From the NCBI RefSeq assembly GCF_030817015.1, contig NZ_JAUSYS010000001.1, positions 2,852,001 through 2,916,000 of the forward strand: a DNA stretch of 64,000 bases, given 5' to 3'. Every line of letters begins with the position of its first letter. Positions within the stretch are counted from its first letter, which is position 1. The position numbers and the translations under genes were made by a program. Shown in pieces: positions 44,663-58,400 of the stretch. The notes under the pieces were generated by a model, which was not told the DNA's origin, made no database searches, and saw only the letters and a list, made by a program, of their open reading frames with translations. The stretch is from Arthrobacter sp. V1I7 (GTDB lineage: Bacteria; Actinomycetota; Actinomycetes; Actinomycetales; Micrococcaceae).

Positions 44663-45074
44663 ACCGGTCACCTGGCGGCAGGACGCGGCTGGAATGAGGC
44701 CGTCCTCCTCCGCCAAGGAAAATAGGGGGCCGGGGCCTGCAGCACCGGCCTCCCTTGTCCTTCAACCCGACGCTGCGCGCTCCACCCTGGCACCCACAGG
44801 ACAAAGTCAAAGACGACGGTTGCCGGCCCGGCGGGACCTTCAAAGGCGGATGCCCCACGAACCCCGGGATCCGCGAATTTTCTCCTGGTCAATAGTCACG
44901 CGGTCAGGGTCTTTGACCCGCGGGGAGTCCACCGTACGGATCAACTCCAGCCACGGGAGTGGAGCAGAGCTGCCGGGGGCGCTTTACCGTCAGGCCGGGC
45001 GGGTGTTCCCGGCCTGGGCCTCCGGGCCGCGACGCGGTTCTGTTCCTGCCGGCACCTCCGGGTCCGGCATTTTT
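44663..45074. other. Intergenic region after the CBS gene
   Basis: No gene can be supported in these 412 bases. Several open frames occur on both strands, but they have high-GC shadow composition and no ribosome sites. The end of the converging zinc-ribbon gene may be marked by the ATTTTTTC tract near 45070. Confidence 0.4.
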
Positions 45075-45308
45075 TCAGGTCCGGTCCACGGCCCCTGCCT
45101 GGCCGGCGTGACGGGCACAGTGGGCGCAGCAGTACATCCCGTCCGCGCTCTCCGTCCCGTGTCCGATGATCCGGCAGCCACAATGCGCGCAGGCCGGGGC
45201 CATGGCCTGGATGGCGCACTCAAAACTGTCGAAGGTCCCGGATGCATCGCCTCTGGTGATGGTGAAAGCCTTGTCGTAATCGTTGCCGCAGGTATCGCAG
45301 ATCGCCAT
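45075..45308 (-). CDS. Small zinc-ribbon-like protein
   Basis: A 77-residue protein with three Cys/His pairs: ICDTCG (residues 3-8), PACAHCGCRIIGHG (about 38-51) and YCCAHCARHAG (about 59-69). The pattern suggests binding of one or two zinc ions. The middle (FDSFECAIQAMAP) is also conserved in small actinobacterial proteins I have seen described only as hypothetical. AAAGGA is well placed before the ATG. Function unknown; a metal-binding or protein-interaction role is inference. Confidence 0.75.
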   Translation of the reverse strand: MAICDTCGNDYDKAFTITRGDASGTFDSFECAIQAMAPACAHCGCRIIGHGTESADGMYCCAHCARHAGQAGAVDRT

Positions 45309-45419
45309 GATGATTTCCTTTCGAACCGGGTGCTGAGGTGGGAGCAGGTGCAGCAGCGCAAACCGGGCCGCAGCCGCCGGGCATCCCCTTCTTATCCGCC
45401 CGGCGGCGCGGCGTTGCCC

Positions 45420-46259
45420 TTAAGGCGAGACCGTGGGTGAGGGGGAGGACGTCTGGATGTCTGCCGGCCCCGTGACCGTCGGTGAGGCTGAATCCTCCGG
45501 TGAGGCGGTGCCGGTGGACGTCGGGCTGGAGGTTCCGCTGCCGCCGCCGGCCTTCCGGAGCACCCCATTGATCAGATCTTCGAGCTCCTGCCGGTCCGGG
45601 TCCCCCAGGTTGGCGCCGCCCTTGGTGGCGACGACCAGCAGCCTGCCCTGGGCAGCGGAGACTTGCATCAGCATCTCCTGGTTTCCCTCACCGCGGGTGC
45701 TAACCGTCGCGAAGGTCTCCTGGGCATCCGTGTCCGCCTGCAGCTCCTGGCTGGAGACCTGGTACGTCTGGCCGAGGGCCGCCACGGAGAAGCTGGCGCA
45801 TTGGTCCATCTTGCCGCTGACCTCCTGCAGCACCGCCACGGCGTCCGGACCCTCGCTGCCCGACTGCGCGGACAGCGTCCGCGGCCGGTCAGCTTCGGAA
45901 ATGGCGACGGCGACCTGGCCGTTCTCCACGGTGTCCAGCAACCCGGCCGTGGCAATGCCCTTGCAGTCCTCGGGGTCCACGGTGGCGGTACTCATGAGCA
46001 GGTTGGCGAGGTTCCCGCCCTGGTCCACCTGCTCCTTGGAATAAAGCTTCAGTTCGTTGCCGTCCGCATCGGTCCTGCCGGAGATCAGGTCCCGGAGCTC
46101 AGCCTCGCTGTAGACCCTGGCTGCTGCCGTTTCGGTGGCGGTGGCCGTAGCTGTTGCCGTCGTGACGGACGGGCTGGCAGTCCCGCCGCCGCCCCCGGTG
46201 CAGCCGGCCAGGGCAACCATCGCTACCGTCATCAATCCAAGCGCAGGAACTTTTCGCAT
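45420..46259 (-). CDS. Secreted lipoprotein of unknown function
   Basis: A 279-residue lipoprotein. The signal peptide MRKVPALGLMTVAMVALAGC ends in the lipobox LAGC. A Thr/Ala/Ser linker follows. The extracytoplasmic domain (about residues 50-230) starts ARVYSEAELRDLISGRTDAD and ends LLVVATKGGANLGDPDRQEL, before a Ser/Thr/Pro tail. It is anchored in the outer face of the membrane. I do not recognise the domain. The ATG at 46257-46259 is chosen for the signal peptide and GAAGGGG upstream, but the frame is open for ~190 codons further (see next entry). Confidence 0.75.
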   Translation of the reverse strand: MRKVPALGLMTVAMVALAGCTGGGGGTASPSVTTATATATATETAAARVYSEAELRDLISGRTDADGNELKLYSKEQVDQGGNLANLLMSTATVDPEDCKGIATAGLLDTVENGQVAVAISEADRPRTLSAQSGSEGPDAVAVLQEVSGKMDQCASFSVAALGQTYQVSSQELQADTDAQETFATVSTRGEGNQEMLMQVSAAQGRLLVVATKGGANLGDPDRQELEDLINGVLRKAGGGSGTSSPTSTGTASPEDSASPTVTGPADIQTSSPSPTVSP

Positions 46260-46643
46260 CAGATACAACCCCTTCGAAACAGGAACCATAGTTAGTGTGG
46301 TGCAGCCGGCAACCCCGCCGGCTGCGGCAGGAGCCGCGTCCCCGTTGCGCACGGGTGCGGTGGCTTCCTGCAGCGTCTCCGGCGGCATGTCAGCCGGGAA
46401 AGCAAGCCGCGGCGTGGACGAGGCGTGACGCCTCCACACCTTGAGGTGATTCCTGCGGGCCCGGCCGACCCCGTCCGGAACGTCCCCGTGCACCCCCGGG
46501 CGGGTCTTCATGCGGCCGGCCTTCCGCTCCCGCCTCCGAGCCCTGCGCCCCGCCCGGTTCAACCTCGCCAGCATCAGGACGGTAAAGACGGCCCACAGGA
46601 GCGCCGTCGACAACACCAACGCGATCGATACCAGAGGGTGCAT
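46260..46643 (-). other. Open frame with a membrane helix fused in frame to the lipoprotein gene
   Basis: Upstream of the lipoprotein start the same frame stays open. From an ATG at 46641-46643 it encodes a hydrophobic helix (MHPLVSIALVLSTALLWAVF) followed by a very basic stretch (RLNRAGRRARRRERKAGRMK). Translated on, it would join the lipoprotein with no stop. It may be a small membrane protein gene that lost its stop, or chance coding in high-GC DNA. Confidence 0.35.
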
Positions 46644-46800
46644 GCAGTCAGTGTAGTAGGCACCCGGCCAAATAGTAAGCAGCCTTATGAACAGTGCGGC
46701 CGCCAGGGCCCGCCCGGCCATCCGGCGCAGCCCAGGGAACCCAGGCGCGGAACGCCCAGGACCCAGGACCACGCGGCCCCGGAACCTGCCGGGACCACCG

Positions 46801-47484
46801 TCACAGGTTTCCGGCCCCACGACACATCAACAGGACAATTCCGGTCCCACGAGGATGAGGCGCACACCGGACAGGAGGACAAAGCCGGGCGGCAGCGGAC
46901 GCCCGAGGCACGCCGGTATGGGCGTCAATTGCAGAGAGGGCGGCAACAACCGGCGCGCAAGCCGGTCCCCATACGGACGCTTCGTCGTCGCTCACGTTGC
47001 AGGTGGTGATCGCCGTATTCGAGTTGAGAATCAGACCGACTGACGATAGGGCAGGAAGCGCAGGTTTCTGGTACGGCGCGCGTGAACTCGGAGCGAGCAG
47101 CTGCCGCGCGTGATACTTCTCAAGCAGCGCCATTGCTTTCTCGAGGTCGGAGTTCCAATCAAGTTCCCACCGCTGGTGGCGGAGCCGTGAGTACGGACCA
47201 GGCGCGATCTCAACCACGAGCCATTGCGCACCAATCATGGACAGTTGGCTGACTCTAAACGTGGGAAGCCGATAGCTATCGGGAGCGATCAGTTTTTCCT
47301 CGACCGCATTGCCGAAAAGTTGCCGTGCTCCGGTGACCAAGCTGTCAAAAGCTACATGGTGAGTGTCAGGTATCGGAGGCGCACGACTATTCTTGCCGAC
47401 CTCGACATGAGTGTGTTCCGGTCTCAGGATGCGCTTTGTTATGAAGCCCGTTCCCAGAGGGCAACGTGTGCACAGTTGAACCAT
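46801..47484 (-). CDS. Hypothetical protein, possibly degenerate
   Basis: A 227-residue open frame. The middle reads like a real protein (FDSLVTGARQLFGNAVEEKL, RVSQLSMIGAQWLVVEIAPG, WELDWNSDLEKAMALLEKYH), while the last ~60 residues have shadow-like composition (HPRGTGIVLLMCRGAGNL). Base composition is more AT-rich than its neighbours from about 47000 onwards, which suggests transferred DNA. No family recognised and no clear ribosome site. It may be the remnant of a larger gene. Confidence 0.35.
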   Translation of the reverse strand: MVQLCTRCPLGTGFITKRILRPEHTHVEVGKNSRAPPIPDTHHVAFDSLVTGARQLFGNAVEEKLIAPDSYRLPTFRVSQLSMIGAQWLVVEIAPGPYSRLRHQRWELDWNSDLEKAMALLEKYHARQLLAPSSRAPYQKPALPALSSVGLILNSNTAITTCNVSDDEASVWGPACAPVVAALSAIDAHTGVPRASAAARLCPPVRCAPHPRGTGIVLLMCRGAGNL

Positions 47485-47948
47485 CGGATTGAAGCTACCG
47501 CCCGTTCCTTCATCTTCCCGTAAGCCGAACGCTGAGCGGGCGGCTTTACCGCCGGATCCAAGGCGCCAAGACGCGTCAAATCTCTGGAATTGTTGCTGGC
47601 GTTTTCAGAAGTTCCGAGCATTTACAGTCAGAATTCGCATGCACCGGCTTTAGGCGCTGGGCTTCACTGGAAAATTGGTCGCGTCGGCGGAACCCATAGG
47701 CCTCGGAAGTTCGAATCAATGGAACGAACGTCTTTTGTCCGTCACCGCCATGCAGTGCTTGTTATTTAGGCCCACGCTTCGTGATCGAGAGGGAAGCGCA
47801 CTACCTTCACATCGCGGCGTCGGTGATTCCGGGTGGGTCATCCGCGTCCCGTGGCTCCGCGAGCTGCTGGTCAGTAACTGGCTGGTTGCGACCCGGAAAT
47901 CTTGACACCGCGACAGGAACGTCGACAACAACAAAGAGGGCGGAGCTT
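47485..47948. other. AT-richer non-coding stretch
   Basis: These 464 bases hold no gene I can support. They are less GC-rich than the surroundings, with short open frames lacking ribosome sites. A small hairpin GGCGGCTTTACCGCC lies near 47538. It probably belongs to the same foreign or decayed segment as the preceding open frame. Confidence 0.4.
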
Positions 47949-50075
47949 TCAGATCATCCAGGAACCGGTGACGCGTGAGTCCGGCAGGTAGACGCAGTAG
48001 GTCCCTGTCCGGATGGCCCGCTCGAGGTGCTCCCCCAGCGGCGGATCGTACTGACGAATCCGGCCCATGGCATGGCGGACCGCCCGGGTCACGCTGACGC
48101 GGGCGCGTTCCGACGCGGAACCGGCGCGCCGGCCATACCCGCTGAGCCCGACAGCACGCGAGAGCTCGCGGATGAGGAAGTCGCGTTCCGCCTCCGCCTG
48201 GACAACGCGTCCGCTGTCCCTCATGAGTCCCGCTTCCTCGAGGTCCTCATCGATCTCTGCAAGCCGCCGACGGTAGGCGTTCTTGGCCTGGGCATCGAGC
48301 AGCGCACCGGCGTCCCCCCATCCGGAAGTCGTCAGCTCCGGATCAGGCGTACCGGGATGGGCTGCGGCTGGATCCACCCCGCTCGCCACGAGGTCAAGCA
48401 CGTGGAACTCCCGACCGGGATGCGCCAGAAGCCGCGCGAGATAGTGCAAGCCCTTAAGATCACGCAGCGCAATAGTATGTTCCTCGAACGAGATGGACCA
48501 GTAATCACCCTCCTGGCGAAAGGCGTTGGGGCCCCGCTTGCGGTCGCCGACCTGCCGCGTCCCCACCGACGGCGGCGCCGCCCCTGAAGGGCTGCCGGTC
48601 AGAAGCTCCCGGCCACCAGCCTCCGCGGTGTGCGCCGTGCGGTCCGGCTGAGACTCTACTGCCAGGTTTTCGAAGGCGGCGCTGGCTGCCGTCAGTTCGA
48701 GGCGGGCACCGACTTCATCCCCCGCGGCGCGACGTGCGTGTGCAAGCCCGGTGCGCGCCAACGCGACCTCGTGGGGAACCGCCATGAGGCTCCACAGCTG
48801 GACGGCAGTCTGGAACGCATGCCGGGCACCAGCCACCTCGCCGGCTGCCAGCCGCACCCGTCCGTCTGCCATTGCCGCACTGGCCGCCAGTGCCCTGCTC
48901 TCGAACGATGCGGCCACCCGCGCAAGTTCGTCGGCCGCGCCGCGGGCAGCTACGAGGTCTCCGGCCGCCACTTCGATCTCAACCCGCGCGGCCAGTAGCG
49001 GAGCCCGGCGCAGGTCCGTGTTCGGCGGCAGCTCCTTGGAAGGAACGGTCAGGGGATGTTCGAGCGCGTCTCGGATGGACGCTGCCGCCAAAGCCACGTC
49101 GCCCTGTGCCAGTCGCACCAACGCCAGTCCCGGCTCCGGATCCCACCCGGCCTCGCGAGCTGCGAGGAACGCCTCCTGCGCACCACGGAGATCGCCCATC
49201 TGGAACCGCACGCGGCCCAATTCGGTGAGCGGCCACCCGAACTCACGCCGGAGGTAGGGCCGGAGCTCCGCACAGGCCGCCAATGCCACTCGCTCCGCCT
49301 CAGCGGACTCCCCACGCAGCCGCAGGATCTCGGCGCGGTGGACGCTGCAGCGCCCGTGAACGCTTCCGATACCGTTTCCGCGGCTCCACCGCTCCATGGC
49401 CTCCGTCCACTCCTCAGCGAGGTCGTGCTGAGCGAGCCCCTGGAGCATGCACACCAGCTCGCAATAGACCATTCCCGTCGATAGGGCATCGAGTTCACCG
49501 GAGATAGTGGCCACCGCTGCTTCGTCGACGAGTTCGAGGCCCCGCCGGACGTCACCCTCCAGGATTACGGCGTGTGCCTCTGCCACCCTGCCGATGGCGG
49601 CCGCGGCAGGGTTGCTGGCCGATCCCATCGCGACGGCCTTGCTGGCCCATTCGCCGGCGGCACGGACGTCGCCCATCATCAGGCGCTCGTAGCTCCTGAT
49701 GACCGCCAGCCATGCGTGGATCGGCGTCTCCTCGTGCCCCATCAGGAGCGTCTCTGCCCGCCTGACCCACCCGCGGATCGGCGCCAACAGCGCAGTGTCT
49801 ATCAGCAGGTGCAGGGCGACGCGAGCCGCGGCGCCGGCCGCCGCGACGGGATCCCCGAGGCGCACAGCCTCGGCATGCGCACGTTCCCACGCCTCGATTG
49901 TCACGTCCAGATGTCCGGCGCCGTAGGCGACCTCGGCCAGCAGCCCCAGGTCCTCCACCGAAAGCCGGACGCGCGCGTCCGCGCCGACGAGCAGATCATA
50001 CGCCTGGGACCAGCCACCGCTTGAGGCTGCCTCGCGCGCCTGCTCCACCAGCGCCGCTTCGGCTACGTCGTACAT
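47949..50075 (-). CDS. TPR-rich regulator-like protein without ATPase or cyclase domain
   Basis: A 708-residue protein. Residues 1 to about 480 form repeated TPR-like helix pairs (LLAEVAYGAGHLDVTIEAWE, RVRFQMGDLRGAQEAFLAAR, VRLAAGEVAGARHAFQTAVQ). A linker follows, then a C-terminal region (about 530-708) beginning YWSISFEEHTIALRDLKGLH, YLARLLAHPGREFHVLDL, and ending in a helical part with ARVSVTRAVRHAMGRIRQYD that resembles a winged-helix output. Similar C-termini end large actinobacterial ATP-binding or cyclase-type regulators; here the NTPase part is absent. It is divergent from the alpha/beta hydrolase gene (165-base gap), so it may control it. That role is inference. Confidence 0.75.
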   Translation of the reverse strand: MYDVAEAALVEQAREAASSGGWSQAYDLLVGADARVRLSVEDLGLLAEVAYGAGHLDVTIEAWERAHAEAVRLGDPVAAAGAAARVALHLLIDTALLAPIRGWVRRAETLLMGHEETPIHAWLAVIRSYERLMMGDVRAAGEWASKAVAMGSASNPAAAAIGRVAEAHAVILEGDVRRGLELVDEAAVATISGELDALSTGMVYCELVCMLQGLAQHDLAEEWTEAMERWSRGNGIGSVHGRCSVHRAEILRLRGESAEAERVALAACAELRPYLRREFGWPLTELGRVRFQMGDLRGAQEAFLAAREAGWDPEPGLALVRLAQGDVALAAASIRDALEHPLTVPSKELPPNTDLRRAPLLAARVEIEVAAGDLVAARGAADELARVAASFESRALAASAAMADGRVRLAAGEVAGARHAFQTAVQLWSLMAVPHEVALARTGLAHARRAAGDEVGARLELTAASAAFENLAVESQPDRTAHTAEAGGRELLTGSPSGAAPPSVGTRQVGDRKRGPNAFRQEGDYWSISFEEHTIALRDLKGLHYLARLLAHPGREFHVLDLVASGVDPAAAHPGTPDPELTTSGWGDAGALLDAQAKNAYRRRLAEIDEDLEEAGLMRDSGRVVQAEAERDFLIRELSRAVGLSGYGRRAGSASERARVSVTRAVRHAMGRIRQYDPPLGEHLERAIRTGTYCVYLPDSRVTGSWMI

Positions 50076-50240
50076 CGCTCACCGATCCAAAGGCATGCCC
50101 GCTCCGACCAGACCCCGGGTGTAACACCGGGGGTTACCCAGGTAACAGTCTTCCTCACGCATAGAGGTTTACCAAGCCCGATCCCTGGCAACGGGACACG
50201 CACCGAGCCGCGAGACGGGCCCATCACAAGGAGGATCAAA

Positions 50241-51074
50241 ATGAACACGAACGCGACGAAGCTGCCACTATCAGGCACGGTGCAGACGAACGGGCAGGTG
50301 CTGTATTACGAGGTTCATGGTGAAGGACCTGCGCTCGTTCTGGTGATGGGGATCGGGTACGACTCGTCGCTCTGGATGCTGGCACAGGTCCCGGCCCTTT
50401 CCACGCAGTTCCGGGTGGTCCTGGTCGACAACCGCGACGCCGGCCGCAGCTCGAAAGCCAGCCACCCGTACAGCATTGCAGACATGGCAGATGACCTCGC
50501 CGGACTGCTCGATGCGCTGGGGATTCAGCGGAGCCACGTGCTGGGGCTGTCCATGGGCGGGATGATTGCCCAGGAGTTCGCCCTGCGGCACGCGGACCGG
50601 CTGGATCGGCTGGTGCTCGCCGGGACGGGAGCAGCGCCGGCACGAAGCGCGGTCGATCCGATCCAGATCTGGAGCTGGGTTAAGGCGAACGACGCGAACG
50701 GGAAGGTGTTTGGCGGCCAGCAGTTCGCGGCGCTGTTCTCCACGGCCTTCCTTCGGAACCACGAGGCGGTGCAGGACACCACCGCGCTGCTGGCCAGCAA
50801 TCCCTACCCGATGAGTCCCGAGGCGTACGGGCGACAGGCAGACGCCTACCTGCAGTTCGATGCCCTGGGTCGGCTGGGCGCAATCACGGCCCCGACCCTT
50901 GTCGTCGTGGGTGAGCAGGACCTGCTGATACCACCTTGGATAGCGCGCGAGGTTGCAGACGCGATCCCCGGCGCACGGTTCGAGGTCATCCGGGGAGACG
51001 GGTCCTCGCACGTGGTGCCGATCGAGCGCCCCGAGGACTTCAACCGCCTCGTGTCGGAATTCCTTATGGAGTGA
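50241..51074 (+). CDS. Alpha/beta hydrolase
   Basis: A 277-residue alpha/beta hydrolase. The nucleophile elbow is GLSMGGMIAQ (Ser about residue 104), the acid is in VVGEQDLLIPP and the histidine in GSSHVVPIERP. The oxyanion region is LVMGIGYDSSLW. Overall it resembles 3-oxoadipate enol-lactonase-like and related esterases; substrate unknown. AAGGAGG lies 8 bases before the ATG. Divergent partner is the TPR-rich regulator at 47949-50075. Confidence 0.88.
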   Translation: MNTNATKLPLSGTVQTNGQVLYYEVHGEGPALVLVMGIGYDSSLWMLAQVPALSTQFRVVLVDNRDAGRSSKASHPYSIADMADDLAGLLDALGIQRSHVLGLSMGGMIAQEFALRHADRLDRLVLAGTGAAPARSAVDPIQIWSWVKANDANGKVFGGQQFAALFSTAFLRNHEAVQDTTALLASNPYPMSPEAYGRQADAYLQFDALGRLGAITAPTLVVVGEQDLLIPPWIAREVADAIPGARFEVIRGDGSSHVVPIERPEDFNRLVSEFLME

Positions 51075-51134
51075 CCCGATAGTCGCACGCCTCGATCAAC
51101 GGCTCACGTACTTCACCATTCGCAATCAAGCCGG

Positions 51135-51160
51135 GTAGTCGAGCCCAAGGGCTCGACTAC
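51135..51160. terminator. Palindrome after the hydrolase gene
   Basis: A perfect 12-bp inverted repeat (51135-51146 and 51149-51160). It lies 61 bases past the hydrolase stop. There is no T-run after it, so it may be a weak terminator or a protein-binding site. Confidence 0.5.
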
Positions 51161-51234
51161 AGCTGTGTCTGGCGCCCGGCGAGGGATTTCTGGGCGCGGG
51201 TATCCAATCCACCTGCGGGACAGGGCGGGTGAAG

Positions 51235-51483
51235 CTACGGGACGAGGTTCACGTTCTCGCCCCGGATGTTAGCACGGAAGCCGTCGCCCAGGACGGCGAC
51301 GTCTTGGACATCGAGGCCCTCGGGCAGGCCCTCGATGTCGTGTTCGATGGTCACGAGCCTGCGCGCGACGGCGGCGGTGGCATCTGAGAGGACGTCCGGC
51401 CCACCAAGGTCGATCGAGTGTGGCTCGACAACGAGCCTTCCGGCTTCGACTTCGACCGTGCCGGTGGCGATGACGCGCAGTTC
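51235..51483 (-). pseudogene. C-terminal fragment of an LmeA-like (DUF2993) protein
   Basis: About 83 residues: LRVIATGTVEVEAGRLVVEP, then DIEGLPEGLDVQDVAVLGDG and the end GENVNLVP. This matches the C-terminal end of DUF2993/LmeA lipid-binding proteins. No N-terminal part or signal peptide is present. The frame joins abruptly, at about 51483, to the end of a broken iclR gene. It is a leftover of a recombination event. Confidence 0.65.
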
Positions 51484-51813
51484 GCGTGGCACATGGCCTG
51501 CGTCCCCACCCGGATCACCATGACCGCGATCTCCCCCACGGCGTCACCGATGCTTTTCAGCACAGCTGTGCCAACTTCCGCGAGGTGGCTCTGCGTGAGG
51601 TGCCTGCCGGCCAGGGCCAGCAGCGTGTGCCCGGGCCGGTAGCTCCCCGTCCTCCTGCACGAAGCCGTGCTCGCGGAGCTCACGGAAGTAGCGGTAGGAG
51701 GTACTGACGGGGATCCCCAGCTTCAGGGCCACGCTCTCCACGGTAGTGTCACCGCCGTCGGCGATTTCGGACAGGATCATGAGACCCCGTTCAAAGGATG
51801 TGGTTCCTGCCAT
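51481..51813 (-). pseudogene. IclR-family regulator, frameshifted and truncated
   Basis: Start ATG 51811-51813 with GGGGGGCAGG upstream. The N-terminal winged helix reads FERGLMILSEIADGGDTTVE, KLGIPVSTSYRYFRELREHG, FVQEDG. At a C-run (51645-51648 on the plus strand) one extra base shifts the frame; the continuation GSYRPGHTLLALAGRHL, AEVGTAVLKSIGDAVGEIAV lies in another frame. The sequence stops being IclR-like after GTQAMCHAN, at about 51480, where the LmeA-like fragment begins. The ligand domain is mostly missing. It diverges from the P450 fragment, so it probably once controlled it. Confidence 0.75.
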
Positions 51814-52036
51814 GGGCCTGCCCCCCTCTCTGAAGTGCGCTTTTCTGGACTGTTCGTCCCTGCCGGTCCCGCACGGGTCGCCGCCACGGAATGATGGTGC
51901 GGGGCGCCAAGCCATTGCGACAAACTCTATTCTCACAAGGTGATAATGACGTTTATCGGCAACCCTTTGTGACCGGTACGTTGAGACCACGAGTCCGCTG
52001 AGCGGCAGTCCACCATCAACGCGAACGAGGCCCCAG

Positions 52037-52297
52037 ATGTCAGTGACCTTCCGCCCGCAGACCATCCCGGTGATGACGGACGATCCCTACTCCGACGAGA
52101 ATCTGCGCAGCCCGTACGCCTTGTTCGAGCGCATGCGCGACGTCGGCCCGGCTGCGTGGCTCGAGAAATACCAGGTGCTGGCCTTCGCCGGTTTCCAGGA
52201 ATGCAAGGAGATCCTGGACGACCACCGGACTTTCATTTCCAGGTTAAATGCGGGAGAGCCTCCAACCTGGTGGTTGGAGGCTCTCGACCGTTTCTAA
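52037..52297 (+). pseudogene. N-terminal fragment of a cytochrome P450 gene
   Basis: The first ~68 residues (MSVTFRPQTIPVMTDDPYSD, LRSPYALFERMRDVGPAAWL, FAGFQECKEILDDHRTFIS) match the start of bacterial class I P450s. After TFIS (about position 52240) the similarity stops and the frame runs through the rrn terminator hairpin to a stop at 52297. No oxygen-binding helix or heme cysteine is present, so it cannot be functional. The 223 bases between it and iclR would hold their shared promoter. Confidence 0.75.
52254..52285 (-). terminator. rrn operon terminator
   Basis: A perfect 14-bp inverted repeat (52254-52267, loop TGGT, 52272-52285) about 18 bases after the 5S gene. It is the transcription terminator of the minus-strand rRNA operon. 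The P450 fragment reads into it from the other side. Confidence 0.88.
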
Positions 52298-52302
52298 TGA
52301 GT

Positions 52303-52421
52303 GTCCGGCGGTGACCTACTCTCCCACACCCTCCCGGGTGCAGTACCATCGGCGCTGTGGGTCTTAGCTTCCGGGTTCGGGATGGGACCGGGCGTTTCCC
52401 CCACGCTATGACCGCCGTAAC
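52303..52421 (-). rRNA. rrf: 5S ribosomal RNA
   Basis: About 119 bases on the minus strand, starting GTTACGGCGGTCATAGCG and including GCCCGGTCCCATCCCGAACC, ending near CACCGCCGGAC. It is the last gene of the rrn operon. Ends are set by pairing of the terminal stem, uncertain by a few bases. Confidence 0.93.
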
Positions 52422-52565
52422 CCTTGCTCCCGCCCCGCCTGGCTGTGCCCGGGGGTGGGAAAACTTTGGTGTTACAACATGTGCTCTGCCCTTGTTGGGG
52501 GCAGTTGTGGTGTTGTTATTTTGTTGTGGTTTCGTTCCCGTGGCAACAAAGCCCGGGGACCGGGT

Positions 52566-57872
<5,307 letters not shown>

Positions 57873-58336
57873 GTAAAACAAAAACAGACACAACCAACAC
57901 CCCCGGGAAAACGGGAGAAACCGGCTGCACAAAATTTGAAACCAGCTGTAAAAACCAGACCACACCACGGGGTGGCGGGCCCGGCAAAACAACCAATCCA
58001 TATAAATAAATTGGTATCAACAAACTTGGCACACTATTGAGTTCTCAAACAACAGACACATTCGGATACTTGCCGAAACAATCCATCTAAATTCAATGAA
58101 TTCTTTTGTTTCGCTTTCTTCGCTGCGATATCTAAAGCTTATTTCATTCATATCCACTTTGCAAATCCGGGATATTCACCCGAAATTCGCATTGGCGACT
58201 GAATCCGCCCAGCAAAATAAGAAGCAAAGTTCCTTTTCTGCGTCTCGTACTGGACGAGTCGAAGAGCAAGATTATCGCTTCTGTCGTTTTCTTGGGGGTT
58301 TGTCACCACTCAGCGGCGGCGACTCAGAAGACATTA
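57873..58336 (-). promoter_or_regulatory. rrn leader and promoter region
   Basis: An AT-rich leader of about 460 bases for the rRNA operon. It carries TTTGAGAACTCAATAGTG (minus strand, near 58032-58052), a motif shared with the 16S-23S spacer and resembling actinobacterial antitermination/processing elements. A minus-strand GATAAT at about 58272 is a possible -10 box, but I see no convincing -35 partner. No gene. Confidence 0.5.
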
Positions 58337-58379
58337 CACGCTCCTCCCCTGCTGTGCAAATCAGCCGGGAAGGAGCGTG
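58337..58379 (-). terminator. Terminator of tyrS
   Basis: A 13-bp stem with one mismatch (58337-58349 and 58367-58379), 22 bases past the tyrS stop on the minus strand. It separates tyrS from the rrn promoter region. Confidence 0.75.
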
Positions 58380-58400
58380 CAGATGATGTTCTTGACCGGG

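Noticed and set aside
44640..45440. 266-codon plus-strand frame after the CBS gene
   Set aside because: It starts inside the CBS gene, overlaps the zinc-ribbon gene on the other strand and has shadow-like composition.
47650..47720. tRNA-like T-loop sequence (AAGTTCGAATCAATGG)
   Set aside because: No matching acceptor, D or anticodon stems could be formed around it.
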